Under the pieces are notes generated by a model that was not told where the DNA came from, did not search any database, and worked only from the letters and a program-made list of their open reading frames with translations. The position numbers were made by a program, and so were the translations under genes. 64,000 nucleotides of DNA, taken from Fimbriimonadaceae bacterium (GTDB taxonomy: Bacteria; Armatimonadota; UBA10988). The stretch is from NCBI GenBank assembly GCA_020850355.1, contig JADZEX010000041.1, positions 1-64,000 on the forward strand. The letters are read 5' to 3'. Below, piece after piece: positions 27,160 to 35,084 of this stretch. Numbering within the stretch: the stretch's first letter is position 1; every line of letters starts with the position of its first letter.

Positions 27160-28941
27160 ATGCTGGGTCGCGAAGTCCAAAGGTCGGGCGGGCGTGCCGG
27201 CCTGCGCGCGCTGCTGGTGCTGCTGCTGGTCGGGGGCTCGGCTCAGGCGCAGGCCGGGCTGATCAACCGGGCGCAGTCCACAGTGGTCCTCTCGGGCAAC
27301 CGTCTCGCGGCGGACAACACGGCGGTCCTGCAGATCTTCGTGACGCTGCTGGACAGCAACGCCGACCCCGTGATGAACATCCCGGGCAGCAACTTCCGGG
27401 TGACCTCCACCACCGACATCGGCCTGACCACGGTGATGGAGAACTCCAACAACATCGGGCTCAGCCGTGGCACGCTGCGCTGTAGCCGACCCGGCACGGG
27501 CAGCCTGCGCGTGGAGGTGCTCGACCCGGGGCTCAACCAGTTTGTGCTGCTGCGCGATCCGCTGACCGACGCGCAGCCCTTGGCAATCACCGCGCTGCCG
27601 ATCTTCGACCTGCTGCTGCAGCCGGGTCTGAACCTGGTGACCAGCCCGCTGACGGTCGATGATCCGGCGGCCCAGACAGTCTGGGCTCCGACCGCGCCGA
27701 TCCGTGTGGCGCGCTACTTGCCGCAAACCAACCGCTACGTCGGCTTTCAGATCACCCAACCCGATACCGCCTTCGATGTCACCATCGGGCGGGCCTGGTG
27801 GGTCCAGGTCAACGCCCTGACCCGCGTCCGGCTGGCTGGCGTGGCCTGGCCGAGCAGCGGCAACCCGGCGCTCGACGCCACCTACAGCTACCCGGTACGG
27901 CTCTCGGGCTACGACTGGACACTGGCCGGCATTCCGGCGGTGACGGCTCTGGAGTGGGACGAAGACGCGCTGCAGGTGACGGTCAACGACCTAGTGCTGG
28001 GTACCCTCGGTGACGCCGACGAGTTCGTGTCGCCGTACGGCTGGATTTGGAACGCCGGCCAGCAGCAGGCGCAACTGGTGATCGACAGCAGTTACGGCAT
28101 CCGGGGCTCGACCGACACAATCCCCGCCGGGTCGGGTTTCTGGCTGCACAAGGGCACCTCGACCCTCGGCACCGGGCAGGTCTCGCTGGTCTTCAACACC
28201 CGCACCATGGCGCGGAGCCAGCAGCTCCCGGCCAGCGGCTGGTCGCTCAACTTGCAGGCGACCAGCGCCGGGCAGCCGACCGCCACCGCGGTGGTCGGCG
28301 TGCACAGCCGCCTCGGCCGCGCCCTCGACATCGCGCCGGCGCCGTTCCCGAGCGCTGACGGCCTGCGCCTGGCGGTGCTCGACACCACCGGCCGACCGCT
28401 GGCCGGGCGGCTCGATCCCATCCTGGCGGGTGGGGGCAGCTGGCGCCTGCAGGTCTCCACCAGCGGTGTCGCCAGTCCGGTCACGCTGAGCTGGCCCGAC
28501 GCCGGCCGGGTGCTGCCCGACCACACCCGCGCCGTGCTGACCGACCTCACCACCGGCCAGGCTGTCTCGCTGCGCAGTGGCGCGGCGCTGAGCTTCACGC
28601 CGGCCGCCGATGGCACGCGGGACTTCGCCTTGCAGGTGACGCCTGACACCGGGCAGCGGCTGACCGTCGGGCTGCAGGCTGGTGCCAGTCGCGGCCGGGC
28701 CATCAGCGCCACGCTCACGCTCAACGCGCCGGCGCGGGTGACCGTGCGGGTGCTCGGGCTCAGCGGGCGGGTCGTCAAGGTCTGGAACGTGCAGGCGCCG
28801 GCGGGCGTTAGCAGCATCGCCTGGGACGGGCTCGACAGCGCCGGGCGGCGGGCCCCGGCCGGGACTTACCGGCTCGAGGTCGTCGCCATCGACAGCGTTG
28901 GTGAGGCCGCCACGGCCAGCACGGTGCTGCCGGTACGCTAA
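27160..28941 (+). CDS. Secreted protein with C-terminal FlgD-like Ig domain
   Basis: The 593-residue protein has a signal peptide (LRALLVLLLVGGSAQAQA). The N-terminal 110 residues resemble a bacterial Ig-like fold. The middle is a repeated beta-rich region with phrases such as NLVTSPLTVDDP, SGYDWTLAGIPAVT and GSGFWLHKG, as in cell-surface proteins that report numeric texts. The last 75 residues (RVTVRVLGLSGRVVKVWN, WDGLDSAGRRAPAGTYRLEV) are an FlgD-like Ig domain, common at the end of secreted proteins in Armatimonadota and Fibrobacterota-type genomes. ATG 27160 is 9 bases after GAGGAG; GTG 27154 is too close. Function is unknown, probably surface-located. A strong terminator follows. Confidence 0.75.
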   Translation: MLGREVQRSGGRAGLRALLVLLLVGGSAQAQAGLINRAQSTVVLSGNRLAADNTAVLQIFVTLLDSNADPVMNIPGSNFRVTSTTDIGLTTVMENSNNIGLSRGTLRCSRPGTGSLRVEVLDPGLNQFVLLRDPLTDAQPLAITALPIFDLLLQPGLNLVTSPLTVDDPAAQTVWAPTAPIRVARYLPQTNRYVGFQITQPDTAFDVTIGRAWWVQVNALTRVRLAGVAWPSSGNPALDATYSYPVRLSGYDWTLAGIPAVTALEWDEDALQVTVNDLVLGTLGDADEFVSPYGWIWNAGQQQAQLVIDSSYGIRGSTDTIPAGSGFWLHKGTSTLGTGQVSLVFNTRTMARSQQLPASGWSLNLQATSAGQPTATAVVGVHSRLGRALDIAPAPFPSADGLRLAVLDTTGRPLAGRLDPILAGGGSWRLQVSTSGVASPVTLSWPDAGRVLPDHTRAVLTDLTTGQAVSLRSGAALSFTPAADGTRDFALQVTPDTGQRLTVGLQAGASRGRAISATLTLNAPARVTVRVLGLSGRVVKVWNVQAPAGVSSIAWDGLDSAGRRAPAGTYRLEVVAIDSVGEAATASTVLPVR

Positions 28942-28959
28942 CCGCCGTCACGAATCAAA

Positions 28960-28989
28960 ACGGGCCGCGACCGTCCGGTCGCGGCCCGT
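28960..28989. terminator. Bidirectional intrinsic terminator
   Basis: A perfect 13-bp stem (28960-28972 with 28977-28989) closes a GTCC tetraloop. On the plus strand it is followed by TTGCTTT; on the minus strand the AAAA at 28957-28960 becomes a T-run. It serves both the FlgD-domain gene and the opposing oxidoreductase gene. Confidence 0.8.
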
Positions 28990-29008
28990 TGCTTTGGGGT
29001 CGGCCAAC

Positions 29009-29989
29009 CTACAGGCTGATCATCTGTCCCGACCGGCAGCTCTCGTAGGCGGCCCAGATCACCTGCAGCGAGGCCATCGCCGCCGCGGCGTTGGTGCGCG
29101 GGGTGGCACCGCTGGCCAGGCAGTCGACGAAGTGCGCGATCTGGCGGGTCATCGCCGGTTGCTCAGCGGCCGGCGGGTCCCACAGGACGGTCGTCTCGCG
29201 GTTGGCATAGGCCAGCAGCTTGCTGCCGGCGACCTCCAGGAAGCCGTCGCTGCACCAGGCCCGCAGCGTCGGGATGGCGTGGGTGTGGCGCAGCGCCCAG
29301 CTCGAGGTGTGGTGGCCCAACGCCCCCGAGGCGAACTCCAGGAGCAGCTGCGCGGTGCCCTCGCCCTCCATCCAGGTGGCGTTGACGTTGTTGCCGAGCA
29401 TCGCCACGCGGCGCACCGGGCCGGCGCAGTCGAGCATCAGGTCGATCGTGTGGCAGCCGTGGCTGAACATCACCCCGCCGCCGAGCTGGTCGCGCCGGGC
29501 GGCCCAGGGCAGCGCCTCCGCCGTGACGCAGGCCTCGACCGAGCTGGCGATTTGGATCAGCTCGCCGTAAGTCCCGGCCGTCAGGACCTCCTTCAGCCGT
29601 TCGAACGCTGGCGCGTAGCGCAGCACGTAGGCCACCATCAGCGTCTTGCCGGCCGCCGCCGCCAGGGCCAGCAACTCGTCGCACTCGGCCGGCTGGTTGG
29701 CCAGGGGCTTTTCGACCAGCACGTGGCAGCCCGCCTGCAGCGCGGCGCGGGCGGCCGGATAGTGCAGGTGGTGCGGCGTGCAGATGTCGACCGCGTCGAC
29801 GTCGCCCAACAGGCCGTCGTAACTGCTGACCGCCCGAGCGCCCAGCGCCGCCGCGCGCTCGGTCGCCGCGGCCTGGTTCGGGTCACAGCACCAGACCACC
29901 TGCGCGCGGTCGGCGACCGCCTGGTAACCGCTCGCGTGCGACCGCGAGATACCGCCGCAGCCGATCAGACCGACCCGTAGCTTGCCCAC
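29009..29989 (-). CDS. Gfo/Idh/MocA family oxidoreductase
   Basis: The 326-residue protein has an N-terminal Rossmann fold with VGLIGCGGISRSH and the hallmark EKPLANQPAE after the dinucleotide domain. The C-terminal alpha/beta domain contains GGGVMFSHGCHTIDLML with the His of the GxxxDxxxH-type motif. The family oxidises or reduces sugars and inositols with NAD(P). GTG 29989 is chosen because AGGAG lies 7 bases upstream; an earlier GTG at 30004 is part of the same sequence but has no ribosome site. It is divergent from the DUF5107-TPR gene across a palindrome-rich 104-base gap. Confidence 0.9.
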   Translation of the reverse strand: MGKLRVGLIGCGGISRSHASGYQAVADRAQVVWCCDPNQAAATERAAALGARAVSSYDGLLGDVDAVDICTPHHLHYPAARAALQAGCHVLVEKPLANQPAECDELLALAAAAGKTLMVAYVLRYAPAFERLKEVLTAGTYGELIQIASSVEACVTAEALPWAARRDQLGGGVMFSHGCHTIDLMLDCAGPVRRVAMLGNNVNATWMEGEGTAQLLLEFASGALGHHTSSWALRHTHAIPTLRAWCSDGFLEVAGSKLLAYANRETTVLWDPPAAEQPAMTRQIAHFVDCLASGATPRTNAAAAMASLQVIWAAYESCRSGQMISL

Positions 29990-30017
29990 ATCCGGACTCC
30001 TCACTGCCGCCGGCTGC

Positions 30018-30063
30018 GTTCGGCGGGCGGCCGCCGAACCCTGCGCAGGGGTCGGCCGGCGAC
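30018..30063. repeat. Cluster of palindromes in a divergent intergenic region
   Basis: Three inverted repeats lie end to end. GTTCGGCGG (30018-30026) pairs with its complement at 30031-30039 over a GCGG loop. CCCTGCGCAGGG (30039-30050) is a perfect 12-base palindrome. GTCG and CGAC flank GCCGG at 30051-30063. They occupy most of the space between the two divergent starts and could be operators or a folded leader of the plus-strand gene. Confidence 0.5.
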
Positions 30064-30093
30064 CGGCGAACGGGCCGCTGCCAGAGAGTTGCG

Positions 30094-33072
30094 ATGTCTG
30101 CCGTCGAGATCCGCCAGACCACCCTCACGCTGCCCGCCTACGCGCCGGGTCCCCTCGATCCCGAGCCGCCGCTGCTGCCCGGATTCGGCCCGCGCGGGCT
30201 GCCGATCTATCCTTACCCGACGATCGAGAGCTACGCCACCAGCGCTGCGCCGCGCTCGCTGCGCGCGGTGGTGTTGGAGAACCAGTACCTCCGGCTGACC
30301 TTCCTGCCCGAACTGAACGCCCGCCTCTGGAGTATCTACGACAAGCTGGCCAGGGTTGAGGTGCTCTACGCCAACCCGCAGCTCAAGCCGGGCCTGGTCG
30401 GCCTGCGCGGGGTCTGGCACGCCACCGGGCTGGAGGTCAACTTCCCCGGCTCGCACACCGTCACCACCGCCGACGAGGTGCCGCACGAGGTGATCCGCGG
30501 ACCCGGCGGCGCGGCGACCTTCGTGGCCTGGGACGTCGAAGCGGTCAGTGGCCTGTCCTGGCGCTGTGCCACGACGTTGGCCGCCGAGACCGCCGCGGTC
30601 GACATGGTGACCGACCTGGCCAACCCGGGCGAACTGCCGGCCCGCTACTACTTCTGGGTCAATGCCGCCTTCCCCATCAAGCCCGGCAGCCGCTACGTCT
30701 TCCCGCCGTCGACGCAGCGCATCTTCTTGGAGGGCGGCGAGCACCCCGGCGAGCTGGGTTACCTCGACTACCCGCAGCACGAAGGCGTCGACGTGAGCGT
30801 CTTCGAGAACCTGCGCCACCACGCCGCGCACTTCGCGACGACGCCCGACGAGGGCTTCTTTGGCCTGCACCATCCCAGCGACGACACCGGTGTGGCGCAT
30901 GTCGCCGACCCTCACCTGGTCTGTGGTCGCAAGATCTGGAGCTGGGGCTTCGCGCCCGACGGGCAGGTCTGGCACGACGCCCTGACCGACACCGGCGGGC
31001 CCTACTGCGAGGTCCAAAGCGGTCCGCTGCGCTCGCAGATCGAGTACCGCAGCATCGCGCCGGGGCAGGTCATCACGCAGCGCGAACGGTGGATCCCGCT
31101 GCGCGGCCTGGGCGGCCTGTCCTGGGCCACGAACCAGGTGGCGGCAAGCTGGCGGTACGACGGCGACCAGTTGTTGGTGCGGCTGCTGGCGCCGACGGTC
31201 TTGCCCGGTGCCGTGGTCGGGCTGGGCGACCAGACCGCCGTCCTCGACCTGGGGCCCGCCGCGGTTGAGGTGAGCCTGCCGGCGGCGACCGACGCCGCGG
31301 CGCTGACGGTGCAGCACGCCGCGCGCCGGCTGCTGCGCGCCCCGCTGCGGCAGCCTCGCCAACGGGAGTGGCCGCGACTGCGCGCCGCACGGGTCACCGC
31401 CGGACAGCGCGGTCGCTACCTGGAGTGGCAAGGCCGCTGGGAAGAGGCCTGGCGGGCCTATCGCGACGGGGCCGAAGAGGAGGCGCCCGCCGCTGCTGGC
31501 CTGGCGCGCCAGGCGCTGCTGCGGGCCGACGCTGCCGCGGCGACGCAGTGGGCGGTGCGAGCCGTCAACCTGGACTGGCAGCAGCCCGAGGCGTTGCTGA
31601 CGCTGGCTCTGGCGGCGCGGCTGGAGGGCGATCCCGACGTCCTGCGGTGGTCCGCCGAACAACTGCTGACCGTGCCGGCCGGCCGCGCCGACGGGCTGTT
31701 GCTGCTGACCGACCTGGCGCTGGCCGAGGGCGATTGGGAGCTGGCCGCGGCACGGGCGGAGCAGTTGCAGACCGAGCGGGCCGACCTGCGGGCGACCGGC
31801 CGGGCGGCCCACGCCGCCCGGCGGGGAGGCTGGGGCGAGGCCTGGTGGGCCGCTGCGCCAGCGTTGCTGCCGTGGCACCTCGACCCGCTGCTGGCGGCGG
31901 AGGCGGCGCTCTGCGGCCGGCCGGTGCGCCTCACGGCGGCGGCCCAACTGCGCGCCGCCGGCTTGCTGCGGCAGTTCGGCGATCCTGACGCGGCGGCCCG
32001 GGTGCTGCGCTGGGACGCGGCCCCCAGCCCCGGGACACCGACCGCGCTGCTGGCCTGCGCGGCGGCCTGGGTGCGCGGCGAGGCCTCGCCGCCGGAGGTC
32101 GTCTGGGAGGTTGGCAACTGCGCCGGCCCGCTGGCCATCACGGTGTTGCGGCACTGCCTGGAGCAAGACGCCAGCGACGAGGCGGCGCGCTACCACCTGG
32201 CCAACGCCCTGGCGGCGCTGGGCGGCTGGGAGGAAGCCGCGACGCACTGGGCCGCCGCCAGCGACGGCCCGTGGGCGCCCGAGGCGTTGCGCAATCTGGG
32301 GCTCTGGGCCTGGCAGATCGGGCAAGACCGCGCCGCCGCCGAGGCGTTCTATCGCCAGGCGGTGGCGGCCGGGGGCACGCCACGCACGGTCGAAGAGCGC
32401 GACCGGCTGCTGGCCGAACTGGGCCGCCACGCGGAGCGGCCGGCGCTGCTGCTGGCCGCCCTGGGGCGCTTTCCCAGCGACCCGCGGCTGCCCCTGCGGC
32501 TGGCCGCCGCCGAACTGGAGGCGGGCGATCCGCAGGCCTGTCTGCGCCGCTTGACCGGCGCCGGATTCCAGCTCTACGAGGGCGGGTACCTGCCCCAGGC
32601 CCTCTGGACGCGGGCCCACCGGCGGCTGGCCGAGGCGGCGCTGACCAGCGATCCGGCGACTGCCGCGCAGCACTACGCCGAGGCAGCCCGGTACCCGGCC
32701 GAGTTGGGTGTGGGGGCACCGGCCGAGCAGCGGCACAGCGAGCTCTGGTTCCGCTGCGGCGAAGCCTGGCAGGCCGCCGGCCGCCCCGCCGAGGCGCAGG
32801 CCGCCTGGCAACAGGGCGCCGATCCGGGCTTCCGCCACGCCCCCCACCCGCTGCCCGCGGCGGAGCTGATTCCGGAGCTGCCCGCCCGCGGGGTCTCGGC
32901 CGGCCGGATCCATCTGCGGCTCTGGCAGGCGCTCTGCCTGCACCGCCTCGGCCGCCGCACGGAGCTGCAGACGGTGCTGCAACGGACCGCCGCGGAGCTC
33001 CGCGAACGGCAAGGTGCCGAGACCTGGCAGGCGGCCCTGGAGGCGGTGGCCAGCGGCCGGGTCTGGGACTAG
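30094..33072 (+). CDS. DUF5107 and TPR domain protein
   Basis: The 992-residue protein begins with a beta-rich DUF5107 domain (about residues 1-330), recognised by LENQYLRLTFLPELNARLWSIYDK in pieces, EVNFPGSHTV, RYYFWVNAAF and EGVDVSVFENLRHH. The fold resembles galactose-mutarotase-type sugar binding. The remaining 650 residues are Ala-rich helical pairs with TPR spacing (WEEAWRAYRDGAEEEAP, AARYHLANALAALGGWEEAATHW). There is no signal peptide. The family is frequent in glycan-degrading bacteria next to sugar oxidoreductases, as here. An enzymatic role for the N-terminal domain is plausible but unproven. Confidence 0.85.
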   Translation: MSAVEIRQTTLTLPAYAPGPLDPEPPLLPGFGPRGLPIYPYPTIESYATSAAPRSLRAVVLENQYLRLTFLPELNARLWSIYDKLARVEVLYANPQLKPGLVGLRGVWHATGLEVNFPGSHTVTTADEVPHEVIRGPGGAATFVAWDVEAVSGLSWRCATTLAAETAAVDMVTDLANPGELPARYYFWVNAAFPIKPGSRYVFPPSTQRIFLEGGEHPGELGYLDYPQHEGVDVSVFENLRHHAAHFATTPDEGFFGLHHPSDDTGVAHVADPHLVCGRKIWSWGFAPDGQVWHDALTDTGGPYCEVQSGPLRSQIEYRSIAPGQVITQRERWIPLRGLGGLSWATNQVAASWRYDGDQLLVRLLAPTVLPGAVVGLGDQTAVLDLGPAAVEVSLPAATDAAALTVQHAARRLLRAPLRQPRQREWPRLRAARVTAGQRGRYLEWQGRWEEAWRAYRDGAEEEAPAAAGLARQALLRADAAAATQWAVRAVNLDWQQPEALLTLALAARLEGDPDVLRWSAEQLLTVPAGRADGLLLLTDLALAEGDWELAAARAEQLQTERADLRATGRAAHAARRGGWGEAWWAAAPALLPWHLDPLLAAEAALCGRPVRLTAAAQLRAAGLLRQFGDPDAAARVLRWDAAPSPGTPTALLACAAAWVRGEASPPEVVWEVGNCAGPLAITVLRHCLEQDASDEAARYHLANALAALGGWEEAATHWAAASDGPWAPEALRNLGLWAWQIGQDRAAAEAFYRQAVAAGGTPRTVEERDRLLAELGRHAERPALLLAALGRFPSDPRLPLRLAAAELEAGDPQACLRRLTGAGFQLYEGGYLPQALWTRAHRRLAEAALTSDPATAAQHYAEAARYPAELGVGAPAEQRHSELWFRCGEAWQAAGRPAEAQAAWQQGADPGFRHAPHPLPAAELIPELPARGVSAGRIHLRLWQALCLHRLGRRTELQTVLQRTAAELRERQGAETWQAALEAVASGRVWD

Positions 33073-33268
33073 CCAGCGCCACTCCGGCGGGCGGGAGCTG
33101 GCTGCTGTGGCGGCTCAGCCCGCGCTCGCTATCCAAGGCAGCATCGTGCGCCAGGCTGAGCGAGGCGTCGCTGATCTGGCGCGGCAGCAGTTCTGGCTCG
33201 CCGGGCAGCAGATAGCCGGCGGCGCGCGCCCGCAGCGGGCGTTCGATGACCTCGTGGATTCGTATCCG

Positions 33269-35065
33269 TCAAGGCAGCGGCGCGGCGGCGATCCACTCCG
33301 ACAGCGGGCCGACGGCCGGCGTCGTGGCCTCGGGCGAGGGACTCCAACGGATCACCAGCCGCAATCGTTCCACCGGGCCGGCCGGCCGGGCCACCAGGCG
33401 CGACCAGCCCTCGTTGCTGGCCTGCGGCGGGGGCTGCACCGCGGAAGTCACCTCCCAGGTCGCGGTGGCCGGTTCCAGGATGTCGCCGTAGAGCGTGGCC
33501 GCGCCTTTCGTCAGCACCACCCGTCGCCCGTCGACAACCGCCGTGGCCGTGGTCAGGGCGCCCCACTCGACGGTCACCGGCTCGGCCGCCGTCAACTCGT
33601 CGACCACCAGCACATCGCGCCGGTCAAGCAGCGCGAAGCCGCGTCGGACCTCGCGACACAGCGGGTAGGCCGCGCTGAGATCGACCACCCCGTAGGCGCG
33701 CTGCGGCGTGCTGCCGAACGCCACGGTCGGGGCCTTGGCGCGCGGCGGCTGGTTGGCACCATTGATCAGCAGCGTGTTCTGGCCCACCGTCATCAGGCGA
33801 TAGTAGGTCCAGCGCTGGCTGCCGAAGTAGCCCGGCAGATTGTAGTTGTCGGGCCCCGGATCGTCCAGGAAGCGCTGCCCGCCGGCTTCGAGCACGAAGC
33901 TGCCGAGGTCGAGATGACTGTGGTTGGCAGCGTTGTCGCCACCCTTGAAGGCCACCCAGGTGGCCTCGCGACTGAGCCAGTCGCCCCGCAAGAAGGTCAC
34001 GTCGACGCCCCGGAAGGTGCGGTCGAGCGGGTAGCCGCCGGCCTGCGGATCGGACCCAGGTGGTTGCAGCCAGACCAGGTCCAGGGCGTGCCGACCGCCG
34101 AGCCGGCGCTGCTCCCAGGCGTAGGCCGGCTTCTGGTACCGCTGCGCCAGCCACAGCAACTCCTCGGACTCCCCAGTCCCGGCGTGGGCGTCGGCGTAGT
34201 TGAAAGTCACCCCCGTGGGGCCGCAGAAGTACATTCGGAAGTCACCCGCCTGGTCCAGGCCCGGCAGTTCGGACAGGCCGAAGTCGGTGCCCAGGGCGGT
34301 CTGCAGGGCGGCCAGGCAGTAGACCGTGTAGCGCGTGGCGTAGTGCCAGTAGCCCGGTCCTTCGTCCCAGCCGCCGTCGGGCGCGTAGCTCCGCAGCGCG
34401 CGCGGCAGGTTGGCGACCGCGGCGCTGAGGATCTCGGCGGCCAGCGCGGGCTCCTCGTCGGCGATGGCCAGCGCGGCGATGGCGTTGCCGCCGTTGCAGA
34501 CCTGGTTCCAGTTGTGCGACACCGCGGCCCACCAGGCCTTGTTGCGGTAGGCCTCGGCCGCTACCTGCAGGCCGTTGCGCAGCCAGCCCTCCCGGATCGC
34601 CTGCCGATCCTCGCCCAACAGCGGCTGCAGCCAGTCCCAGCCGATCCCGAAGGCGTGGTTCAGTTCGGCCGTGTCCAAGAAGTGGGAGGGGTTCCACTTG
34701 ACCCACCGCGCCGCGGCCCGCAGCTCGGCAACCGCCCGCCGGCCGACAGCCTCGTGGCCGTCGAGACGGTAGATCAGACCGAGGGTGTAGATCCGATCGA
34801 GCACGCTGCGCGAGGCCGCCAGCAGGCGTGGCCCGACGATCTTGAACTCCGTCGGCGGCAGCTCGAGCAGCTTCGCCGCGGCGGCGCGCTGCCGCTCGAG
34901 CCACTCCTTGGCGACGGCGTCGGACCGCGTCAACTCCCGCAGCCGGGGCAGGTCGGAGTCGAGCAAGATCAGCCGCGGGTGCCCCGCCCGCAAGGTCGCC
35001 AGGAGGTCGGCCGGGGCCGGCGCCAGGACGCTGGAGAACAGGGACAGCGACGTCAACAGGCTCAT
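33269..35065 (-). CDS. Heparinase II/III family protein, secreted
   Basis: The 598-residue protein has a short signal peptide (MSLLTSLSLFSSVLAPAPA). The alpha-toroid domain spans about residues 30-330 with ELNHAFGIGWDW, AVSHNWNQVCNGG and PDGGWDEGPGYWHYATRY. The beta-sandwich half contains KGGDNAANHSHLDLGSF and QRFLDDPGPDNYN. Asn-Trp-Asn, Tyr in GYWHYATRY and the HSHLD His pair match the catalytic centre of alginate or heparin-type lyases (PL15/PL17/PL21 clan). It probably cleaves acidic polysaccharides by beta-elimination. ATG 35065 has AGGAG 8 bases upstream; the longer frame to 35134 overlaps the DUF6785 gene. It follows that gene by 19 bases. Confidence 0.88.
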   Translation of the reverse strand: MSLLTSLSLFSSVLAPAPADLLATLRAGHPRLILLDSDLPRLRELTRSDAVAKEWLERQRAAAAKLLELPPTEFKIVGPRLLAASRSVLDRIYTLGLIYRLDGHEAVGRRAVAELRAAARWVKWNPSHFLDTAELNHAFGIGWDWLQPLLGEDRQAIREGWLRNGLQVAAEAYRNKAWWAAVSHNWNQVCNGGNAIAALAIADEEPALAAEILSAAVANLPRALRSYAPDGGWDEGPGYWHYATRYTVYCLAALQTALGTDFGLSELPGLDQAGDFRMYFCGPTGVTFNYADAHAGTGESEELLWLAQRYQKPAYAWEQRRLGGRHALDLVWLQPPGSDPQAGGYPLDRTFRGVDVTFLRGDWLSREATWVAFKGGDNAANHSHLDLGSFVLEAGGQRFLDDPGPDNYNLPGYFGSQRWTYYRLMTVGQNTLLINGANQPPRAKAPTVAFGSTPQRAYGVVDLSAAYPLCREVRRGFALLDRRDVLVVDELTAAEPVTVEWGALTTATAVVDGRRVVLTKGAATLYGDILEPATATWEVTSAVQPPPQASNEGWSRLVARPAGPVERLRLVIRWSPSPEATTPAVGPLSEWIAAAPLP

Positions 35066-35084
35066 CAGATCGTCTCCTGCGGTC

